NCBI GenBank assembly: GCA_035252155.1
Contig: DATFDL010000230.1
Coordinates: forward strand, 1-6,960
DNA: 6,960 bases
Origin: JAICLL01 sp035252155
Lineage (GTDB): Bacteria; Planctomycetota; Planctomycetia; Pirellulales; JAICIG01
Direction of reading: 5' to 3'
In this document: piece by piece, positions 1-4,850 of the stretch
Numbering within the stretch: position 1 is the stretch's first letter
How the letters are laid out: the number at the start of each line of letters is the position of its first letter
The notes under the pieces: model-generated
The model's database searches: none
What the model was told of the DNA's origin: nothing
The model's input: the letters and a program-made list of their open reading frames with translations, nothing else
Position numbers and translations under genes: made by a program

Positions 1-390
1 GCCCTCAATCAGCGTTCGCAGGTGTGCCTGGCAGCCGTCGGTTTTGATCTGGGATTCCTCGATTTTCAGTTCGGGATACTCGACCGGCACGGTCGTGGTG
101 CTGATGATTTCCTCGGCGGGGCCGCTGCCCTCGAGCTCGATGCCGATCTCCAGTTCATAGGACCGCGGTTCGAGATAGCCCGTTTGGCCCTCGGGCGGCT
201 CGGTCCAAATCCAGCGACCGTCGCCCACCACGGGAATCACGCTGAACGCGGGCAACCGGTTGCCGCACGCCTCATCAAGCCGCCGGACGTTTGGCAACGA
301 CGCCAACCACCCGGCGCCGCACGACGCCGCGACGCCGAGTTTTAGTGCTTGACGTCGGTCAATCGCGGAGGGGCCGTTCATGCCGACCAT
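1..390 (-). CDS. Tat-exported protein, N-terminal 130 residues (possibly transglutaminase-related); 3' end outside window
   Basis: The minus-strand frame is open from an ATG at 390 to the window edge, giving 130 residues without a stop. Residues 11-18 read DRRQALKL, a twin-arginine motif, followed by a short hydrophobic stretch (about 18-32), so export by the Tat route to the periplasm or cell surface is likely. The rest seen is a beta-rich, acidic segment containing WIWTEPPEGQTGYLEPRSYE. From memory this resembles the N-terminal region of planctomycete transglutaminase-like proteins, whose catalytic Cys/His/Asp would lie downstream and cannot be checked here. The start lies 9 nt after the stop of the CPBP protease gene, so the two are probably co-transcribed. 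No good Shine-Dalgarno is visible; an alternative ATG lies at 381 (residue 4). Coding status is fairly sure from the gene-like composition and the signal peptide; the family is a guess. Confidence 0.7.
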   Translation of the reverse strand, partial: MVGMNGPSAIDRRQALKLGVAASCGAGWLASLPNVRRLDEACGNRLPAFSVIPVVGDGRWIWTEPPEGQTGYLEPRSYELEIGIELEGSGPAEEIISTTTVPVEYPELKIEESQIKTDGCQAHLRTLIEG

Positions 391-399
391 TATGGCAAA

Positions 400-1152
400 T
401 CAATGGCCCAGTTGCCAAAGTTCGTAGCCGATCCACATCAGCCCGACATCGACCAGAAAATGGCTGGCCCAGGGGCCGTAGAGCGATCCGGTGCGATGAT
501 AGAGCCAGGCCCACAATCCGCCGCCCACGGCCACGCACAGCGAAAAAAACCAGGTGTAAAAGCCGTAGCCACCCAAAAACGTGGCCACCACCAGCACGTG
601 ATGGGCCATGAAACCCAAGCTGGAAATGACTAGCGCCCAGGCCACCGGCACGTGAAACCGCAGTTGCCCAAAGACGAACCAGCGCCAGTAATACTCTTCG
701 GCCAGCGAGTGAATCAGCGAAAGGAACGTCGCCAACAGCAGGAATTTCGCCGGCGAGTCGACGCCAAAATCGATCAGCTTCTTGGCGACGGCCTCCGGCG
801 CGCCGGCCAGTACCGTGCTGCCCGCTAGATAGCCGTAATAAAGTGCAACCGTGGCCGCGAGCACGGCCGCGCCCAGAGCGAGTCCTTGGGCAATGTCGCG
901 CCACCGCGGCAGCGATAGGCGGATCGGCCGCTGGTAGAAGCCCACAATCCACAACACGGGAAACGCGAACTGCACCGCTTTGCTGGCGGCATACGCCGCG
1001 CCAGCCAGAGGATGCCCGGTGAGCGTGAACATGTATCCCCAGGTGGCAACCGTGGGAAACAGCAGGGCGGCGGTGATTGCCACGGCATCGAGCGGGCCAT
1101 GTGGCTCACGGCGGGGCTGAGGCGTTGGCGGCTGGGGTGAATCGGCATTCAT
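400..1152 (-). CDS. CPBP-family (CAAX protease/Abi) intramembrane metalloprotease
   Basis: A 250-residue polytopic membrane protein. All three conserved motifs of the CPBP family (CAAX prenyl protease 2 / Rce1-like) are present: EEYYWR at residues 152-157 (EExxxR), FMAHH at 181-185 (FxxxH), and HFLVD at 231-235 (HxxxN/D). These are the predicted glutamate and histidine catalytic or metal-coordinating residues, so the enzyme should be active. Several hydrophobic segments flank them, and the N-terminus is a short Pro-rich cytoplasmic tail. I chose the ATG at 1152 rather than the in-frame ATG at 1200, because the extra 16 residues come largely from an intergenic inverted repeat that ends at about 1175. 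No clear Shine-Dalgarno precedes 1152. Bacterial members process exported peptides or act in immunity to self-made bacteriocins; the substrate here is unknown. The next gene starts 9 nt downstream. Confidence 0.88.
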   Translation of the reverse strand: MNADSPQPPTPQPRREPHGPLDAVAITAALLFPTVATWGYMFTLTGHPLAGAAYAASKAVQFAFPVLWIVGFYQRPIRLSLPRWRDIAQGLALGAAVLAATVALYYGYLAGSTVLAGAPEAVAKKLIDFGVDSPAKFLLLATFLSLIHSLAEEYYWRWFVFGQLRFHVPVAWALVISSLGFMAHHVLVVATFLGGYGFYTWFFSLCVAVGGGLWAWLYHRTGSLYGPWASHFLVDVGLMWIGYELWQLGH

Positions 1153-1174
1153 CCGAAAACAAACGGCTCGAGCA

Positions 1175-1266
1175 TCTGTAGGGAACGCCCTCTGTGGCAT
1201 TCCGCGAACTGCGGATCGGCCTTAACTCGCCCCTCTCGGAACGCCACGGAGGGCGTTGCCTAATCG
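1175..1266. repeat. Imperfect inverted repeat, copy 1 of a ~92-nt palindromic element
   Basis: Arms at 1179-1207 and 1234-1262 pair with 25 of 29 matches around a 26-nt spacer. The minus strand here matches the plus strand of the perfect copy at 4713-4804, including the same spacer length and conserved spacer ends (GGGGCG and CGCAGT) around a diverged core. It lies directly upstream of the CPBP gene start. The conserved size and loop ends point to a mobile or REP-like palindromic element rather than a chance hairpin. No T-run follows either arm, so a simple intrinsic terminator is not supported. Confidence 0.85.
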
Positions 1267-1407
1267 GTTTTGACGTTCAAAATCGGCATGTGGACCAGCC
1301 GCCCTCGGCTGGTTCCGCGACGCCGACTGCAGTCGGCGATGCACTGCCGAGGGCGGCTATGCCACATGGCGTTTCCGACAATTGCCGATTTTGAATGTCA
1401 AAACCGA
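1264..1407. repeat. Nested inverted-repeat element (four levels of symmetry)
   Basis: A 144-nt structure fills the rest of this intergenic region. The outer arms at 1264-1287 and 1384-1407 pair at 23 of 24 positions. Inside are 1286-1293 with 1362-1369 (7 of 8), then 13-bp perfect arms at 1297-1309 (AGCCGCCCTCGGC) and 1346-1358, and at the centre a perfect 18-bp palindrome at 1321-1338 (CGCCGACTGCAGTCGGCG). One long cruciform or RNA hairpin could form. The outer arm ends 10 nt from the stop of the DUF3299 lipoprotein gene. A related but diverged outer arm occurs after the permease gene stop at 4812-4835. Function unknown; it may act on mRNA 3' ends or be a non-autonomous mobile element. Confidence 0.85.
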
Positions 1408-1417
1408 TCAGGGGGCA

Positions 1418-2050
1418 CTATCGTACGGTGTCGCCGTCGAGGTGGTAAATGGCCAGCGCCTTGCCGTCGGAATCAAGCAGCTCGCGAATTGCAAACGTTC
1501 CTTCGACGGTTACCGGCGCGATGTTGTAGTCGGTCGATTTGCCCGGTTGCATATCGACGACGATGCAATCGTACAAGGCCGCCCCCGGACCGAAGCAACA
1601 CGAGAGGTTATCGCGGACCAATACGAACTGCGTCAGCCCGGCTTGTTGAAAGCTTGGCAAGATGAAACCGCGGATGCGAACCGGTCGACCGTCGAGCGCC
1701 TCGATCTTGCTGGTGATCATCGACCGCTGGAACGGCTCGCCCTTGAGCATTTCGAACTTGATGTCGTCGAACGAAATATCAGCGGTCCGCTGGGGCGGCC
1801 CGGAGCGCGATTCGACCGCCGCTGGTTTAGCGTCGCCGACTGCGGCTTGAAATCCCGCGGTGTCTTGAGGCGGCGGCGTCACTTCGCGCGTTTCTTGCAC
1901 GGACGAGTCATCGGACCCAGCGTCCGCCCCGACCGACACGGCGCCGGGCGTCGAAGACATCGCCGGCGCGCGCGATTCGCCGCAGCCGGACAGCGCGAGG
2001 GCGGCGACGACTGCGATCGCAAACCGGCATGCGTAACGCGCAACCCTCAT
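1418..2050 (-). CDS. DUF3299-like lipoprotein
   Basis: A 210-residue predicted lipoprotein. Residues 1-23 form a lipoprotein signal peptide ending in the lipobox LSGC, with Cys23 as the lipidated residue. Residues 24-90 are a low-complexity linker rich in Ala, Ser, Pro and acidic residues. Residues about 91-206 are a DUF3299-like domain, with LDGRPVRIRGFILP at 119-132, FVLVRD, and a Cys pair in CCFG at 151-154. The start is set by an ATGA overlap with the preceding gene's stop; a longer in-frame reading back to 2230 would run antiparallel to nothing but through the preceding gene in another frame and lacks a signal peptide. The domain is clearly paralogous to the C-terminal part of the neighbouring protein. 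The molecular function of DUF3299 is not established; family members, as I recall, occur in zinc-regulated ABC clusters. The Cys pair could bind metal or form disulfides, which is inference. Confidence 0.85.
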   Translation of the reverse strand: MRVARYACRFAIAVVAALALSGCGESRAPAMSSTPGAVSVGADAGSDDSSVQETREVTPPPQDTAGFQAAVGDAKPAAVESRSGPPQRTADISFDDIKFEMLKGEPFQRSMITSKIEALDGRPVRIRGFILPSFQQAGLTQFVLVRDNLSCCFGPGAALYDCIVVDMQPGKSTDYNIAPVTVEGTFAIRELLDSDGKALAIYHLDGDTVR

Positions 2051-2763
2051 TTCAAATAATCGGCTTCGAGTTCGTAGAGTACGTCGCCCAGCCCGTGCAT
2101 GCCTTGGGCCGGCTGCACGCGAAACGTGCCTGCCAGCTTGCGAGGCTGCATGTTGAATTCGGCTTCCAGGCCCCCGGTGAGCCTGACCAAAATCATATCG
2201 GTGATCTTCGGATTGCCGCCAAAGCAGCACTGCCCGCGGTCGCGCACCAAAATAAATTGCCGCAACCCCCGCGTTTGACCGCCGGTCGGCTGGTAAACGT
2301 ATCCCTTAATGAAGACCTTTTGACCGTCGAGCTGGCGGGCCTGCGTTGGCACGATGTCAGTATCGTCGGGCTGCGGCTGCAAGTCGTCGTAGGAAATTCT
2401 CTGATGGCCTTCGGGCACTTCGGTTTGATAGACATAAGCCAGTCGGGCCCAGCCACCCACCAAAAACAACGACGAGAGCAGCGTGCCCGCCAACGCGAAA
2501 TGTTCGCCGGTGTATTCGTTGGGGAACGCGCGGATTTTTCGCAACGCCAGCACGCCGGTGGCAATTCCCAACATGGGGATGACGGCCAGCAACCAATCGA
2601 GAAACGCCAGCGCCGAGAGCAACCCCGCCACGCAGCTCACCACAGCCAACGTATTGAGGGCCCGGTAGCGTTGATAATCAGCCGCGGCAGGCTCTGCCTG
2701 TAGAACGGAATTCATTCCGTTTTGTTCACCCGTCGATTGTTGAATGCCCACGTCCACACTCAT
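2047..2763 (-). CDS. Membrane protein: DUF4190-like TM region plus DUF3299-like domain
   Basis: A 238-residue protein with two parts. Residues about 36-54, 57-75 and 89-111 are three hydrophobic segments in a DUF4190-like arrangement (small, Gly/Ala/Leu-rich, with ALRKIRAFPNEYTGE in the loop after the second). Residues about 115-238 are a DUF3299-like domain with LDGQKVFIKGY at 145-155, QFILVRD, and the CCFG Cys pair at 179-180. It parallels the lipoprotein encoded next and overlaps that gene by ATGA, so translation is probably coupled. The ATG at 2763 is preceded by GAGGG with a 10-nt spacer; an ATG at 2715 is a weaker alternative, and the longer reading to 2928 runs into the end of the upstream gene. 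The three TM segments would place the DUF3299 domain outside the membrane if the N-terminus is cytoplasmic. Function unknown. Confidence 0.85.
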   Translation of the reverse strand: MSVDVGIQQSTGEQNGMNSVLQAEPAAADYQRYRALNTLAVVSCVAGLLSALAFLDWLLAVIPMLGIATGVLALRKIRAFPNEYTGEHFALAGTLLSSLFLVGGWARLAYVYQTEVPEGHQRISYDDLQPQPDDTDIVPTQARQLDGQKVFIKGYVYQPTGGQTRGLRQFILVRDRGQCCFGGNPKITDMILVRLTGGLEAEFNMQPRKLAGTFRVQPAQGMHGLGDVLYELEADYLK

Positions 2764-2773
2764 CGTTACGTTG

Positions 2774-2778
2774 CCCTC
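2774..2778 (-). promoter_or_regulatory. Ribosome binding site deciding the start at 2763
   Basis: On the minus strand GAGGG lies 10 nt before the ATG at 2763. This favours that start over the in-frame ATGs at 2715 and 2928. Confidence 0.45.
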
Positions 2779-2795
2779 ACGAGTTTGGTTCGGTA

Positions 2796-2822
2796 GTCCG
2801 CTCGCCTCGCTGACGCTTCGGG
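2796..2822. repeat. Short intergenic repeat-like sequence (CCCGAAGCGTCAGCGAGGCG)
   Basis: The minus strand of the 74-nt gap between two genes contains CCCGAAGCGTCAGCGAGGCG. From memory, variants of CCCGAAGCGTNAGCGAGG recur between genes in Pirellulales-type genomes and yield spurious TRSVSEASG peptides, as they do here. Only one copy is in the window, so the repeat status cannot be shown from this sequence. Confidence 0.3.
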
Positions 2823-2837
2823 TTCGTGCGAATGCCC

Positions 2838-4514
2838 CTAAACCCCTCCGCCGTTGCCGCGAAAGATGGTCATCAGCAGCGCGAAAACGCAGACGCCGGC
2901 GCCTGCCGTGCCCGCCAAGGCCTGCCAACCGGTCGAGGCCGTCGGCCCTGCGGGGCTACGTCGCGGCGGTTGCTTACCGGGCAAGAATTGCCGCTCCGCT
3001 TGCCGGGAAGCCGCCGTTGCCCGCACCTCGACATTCTCTGCCTGGGCCACGTTCGGCTTCGCGGCCGACCAGCGCGCTTGTCCGGCCTGGACCTCGCCCG
3101 ACGCTTCGGCCCTCGATTCGGTCGACGGCGCCGCAACGACGGTTGCGGCTGGGCCGGCATCAAGATCGACCGCGGCCAGTGTCTCGCCGATCGGTGCTCG
3201 GACGGCCGACGAATCATCGAGCTTCGGTTTGCCTGCGCCGCCATTCGAACCACTGCCCGACGAGGCGTCGGCGGCCGGAGTATTGCCCGTTGCCGGTGTC
3301 GGAGTGTCGTCCTTCGATTGCGGGGCGCTCGCCTCTTTTGCGTCGCCAGTCTTTGTCACGGCTGGCTTCAAATTAGCCGCTGGGAAGAAACTGTTCGCTC
3401 GTTTCACGCTTTCCGGGTCGATCTTGGCCAACTCGTCCAAGTACTTTTTGGCTTCGGGCTTGGGGCAGGCACGTAGGTAATTGATCACCGGCACGCGTAC
3501 CCAAGACGATTCTTCGTCGGCGTTCTTAAACAGCTCGACCAGCTTCGTCGTCGCCGACCAATCTTGCCAGCGGGCCAGATCGGGAATCACCAGATCGGCC
3601 AACTGCGGCCGATCGAGCATGTAGCGCAGCGCCGCCAGCAACCGCTCTTTGGGCACCACGGTAGTCTCTTGGCCCAAAAACCGGAGGGCCATGATCGCGG
3701 CGTAGGTGTCAGTGTATTCGGCGTCCTTGTTCTTTAGAAACAGATCTTCGATCAGCGGCATCCCCTCCGGACCTTTGAGAATCAGGTAGCAGGCCACCAT
3801 CGCGTCGAGCGCAGTGCGCACCTGGCGGTCGGTCGAACGGATCATCGCCTCGAGCGCCGGCACGTCGTCGGGCTGGCCGCAGATGCCCAGCATAGTCAGG
3901 TAGAGGCGGCGGCGGCTCGAGGGCACCTCGCGGTTGTTGATCCACGTGATGAGCTGATCGTGGTGCATGCGGTCGCCAAGCTGCTTAACCTCGGCGTACG
4001 GGGCACGGGCAAAGATCTCGTAGGCGTCGGTGGCCAAGATCGATTCTTCGTCTTCCAGATAGTTCTGGAAAAAGTCGAGCCGCTCGGGGCCTTTTTCGGG
4101 CAGCTTCATCAGCTTCGTGACGTACTCGATCGTGCGGTCCGACACCGCGTTGGGCGTCGACCATTGCAGATTCTTCGGATCGACGCCGAACACCAGAAAC
4201 TTGGTGCCGGTGGGATGATTGCCGAAATAGAGCAGCTTGATGCGGCGGTTTTTGCCCAAGTGCTCGCCGCCCTTCAGGGCCTTGACGACTTCAAAGGTCG
4301 CCTCGGAAGTATCCGAATTAGCCTTGGCGGGGCCTTGTACGAATTTGGCGACCACCACGGCGTCGGAGGCCGAGATGTCGTCGCTGAAGGTTTTGAGCTG
4401 GGCGTTGCAAAACGGGCAGGCCGAAGCCGTGCGCGTGGTCGCCAGCCCGCCGAGCATAATCGCTGCCAGCCCGGCAAGGGTCATTGCAAAACGAGATGGG
4501 GCGTGAATCGACAT
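2838..4514 (-). CDS. Exported, tail-anchored protein with CPFC motif and HEAT-like repeats
   Basis: A 558-residue protein. Residues 1-32 are a Sec-type signal peptide with a likely cut after TASA (residues 29-32), which would leave CPFC (33-36) at the mature N-terminus. Residues about 47-112 (ASDAVVVAKFV, TFEVVKALKG, GTKFLVFGV) have the look of a beta-barrel domain of the TIMP/NTR kind, a weak inference. Residues about 195-375 are alpha-helical repeats resembling HEAT repeats, suited to protein binding. Residues about 380-525 are a low-complexity Ala/Ser/Pro/Glu linker, and about 530-550 is a C-terminal membrane segment followed by RGNGGGV. The start has a strong AGGAG seven nt upstream. The gene sits between the ABC permease and the DUF3299 pair in the same direction but after a 336-nt gap with its own candidate promoter. 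The CPFC cysteines could bind metal or do thiol chemistry, but there is no thioredoxin fold around them. I do not recognise a named family. Confidence 0.85.
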   Translation of the reverse strand: MSIHAPSRFAMTLAGLAAIMLGGLATTRTASACPFCNAQLKTFSDDISASDAVVVAKFVQGPAKANSDTSEATFEVVKALKGGEHLGKNRRIKLLYFGNHPTGTKFLVFGVDPKNLQWSTPNAVSDRTIEYVTKLMKLPEKGPERLDFFQNYLEDEESILATDAYEIFARAPYAEVKQLGDRMHHDQLITWINNREVPSSRRRLYLTMLGICGQPDDVPALEAMIRSTDRQVRTALDAMVACYLILKGPEGMPLIEDLFLKNKDAEYTDTYAAIMALRFLGQETTVVPKERLLAALRYMLDRPQLADLVIPDLARWQDWSATTKLVELFKNADEESSWVRVPVINYLRACPKPEAKKYLDELAKIDPESVKRANSFFPAANLKPAVTKTGDAKEASAPQSKDDTPTPATGNTPAADASSGSGSNGGAGKPKLDDSSAVRAPIGETLAAVDLDAGPAATVVAAPSTESRAEASGEVQAGQARWSAAKPNVAQAENVEVRATAASRQAERQFLPGKQPPRRSPAGPTASTGWQALAGTAGAGVCVFALLMTIFRGNGGGV

Positions 4515-4521
4515 CCTTCGA

Positions 4522-4526
4522 CTCCT
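4522..4526 (-). promoter_or_regulatory. Ribosome binding site (AGGAG)
   Basis: AGGAG on the minus strand, 7 nt before the ATG at 4514. It is the best Shine-Dalgarno in the window and fixes the start of the CPFC/HEAT-like protein. Confidence 0.75.
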
Positions 4527-4595
4527 GAGCAGGTTTTCCGATAGCCGCGGGCGGACGACTATCCTCGGGCGGTTGGGTCTGGGAACAGCCGTCTT

Positions 4596-4625
4596 ATTCT
4601 ATATCTTAGGGCACAGGCATTCCAA
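4596..4625 (-). promoter_or_regulatory. Candidate sigma-70-type promoter for the CPFC/HEAT-like gene
   Basis: On the minus strand TTGGAA (4620-4625) is followed by TAGAAT (4596-4601, spacer 18) or TATAGA (4598-4603, spacer 16). The AT-rich patch stands out in an otherwise GC-rich gap and would give a leader of roughly 75 nt. No palindromic Zur- or Fur-like operator is evident around it. This rests on consensus similarity only. Confidence 0.35.
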
Positions 4626-4643
4626 GGGTGTTGCAAAAATCGC

Positions 4644-4660
4644 CTTTCGGTCCGCGAAAG
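4644..4660. repeat. Small hairpin
   Basis: CTTTCG (4644-4649) and CGAAAG (4655-4660) form a 6-bp stem with a 5-nt loop, upstream of the candidate promoter. Minor and possibly chance, though similar CTTTCG/CGAAAG hairpins are, as I recall, common between planctomycete genes. Confidence 0.3.
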
Positions 4661-4671
4661 AGTGTCGCCGA

Positions 4672-4835
4672 ATCGGCTTTGACAAGCAAAACCGGTGGTC
4701 GCCGAATCGACGTCTGTAGGGAACGCCCTCCGTGGCGTTCCGCGAGGGGCGGCGCGACGTCGAATCGCAGTTCGCGGAACGCCACGGAGGGCGTTCCCTA
4801 CAGAGGCCTTGCCATTTTTGAATGCCAAAGCCCGT
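4672..4835. repeat. Palindromic element, copy 2: perfect 33-bp inverted repeat within diverged outer arms
   Basis: The core arms 4713-4745 and 4772-4804 are perfect reverse complements (33 of 33), with a 26-nt spacer at 4746-4771. The arm contains GGAACGCCCTCCGTGGCGTT. Diverged outer arms at 4672-4695 and 4812-4835 pair at about 17 of 24 positions and resemble the outer arms of the element at 1264-1407. The right edge lies 15 nt from the stop of the permease gene. With the copy at 1175-1407, this suggests composite elements with shared outer ends and interchangeable inner hairpins. It could attenuate read-through from the ABC genes into the next gene, although no T-run is present. Confidence 0.88.
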
Positions 4836-4850
4836 CAGGGACGCACGCAA

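Noticed and set aside
2051..2230. N-terminal extension of the DUF3299 lipoprotein to an ATG at 2230
   Set aside because: It runs within the preceding gene in another frame and would bury the clear lipoprotein signal peptide that begins at the ATGA overlap at 2050.
2764..2928. N-terminal extension of the DUF4190-like/DUF3299 protein to 2928
   Set aside because: It overlaps the end of the upstream gene, is Arg-rich without domain features, and includes the repeat-type peptide TRSVSEASG; the ATG at 2763 has a ribosome binding site.
2029..3480. Several long plus-strand open frames opposite the DUF3299 and CPFC/HEAT-like genes
   Set aside because: They arise from GC-rich codon bias on the coding strand, overlap one another in different frames, and show no recognisable domains or signal peptides.
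4590..4640. Zur or Fur operator near the candidate promoter
   Set aside because: The AT-rich patch shows no convincing dyad symmetry; any metal-responsive site is more likely upstream of the ATPase gene, outside the window.
4713..4804. Intrinsic terminator after the permease gene
   Set aside because: The hairpin is strong, but no T-run follows on either strand, and the 33-bp arms and conserved loop ends are better explained by a repeat element.
4559..4850. Minus-strand and plus-strand open frames across the permease/CPFC intergenic region
   Set aside because: Their peptides (NALRGVPR, GTPRRAFPT) are translations of the palindromic repeat, and both strands give the same peptide, as expected of an inverted repeat.
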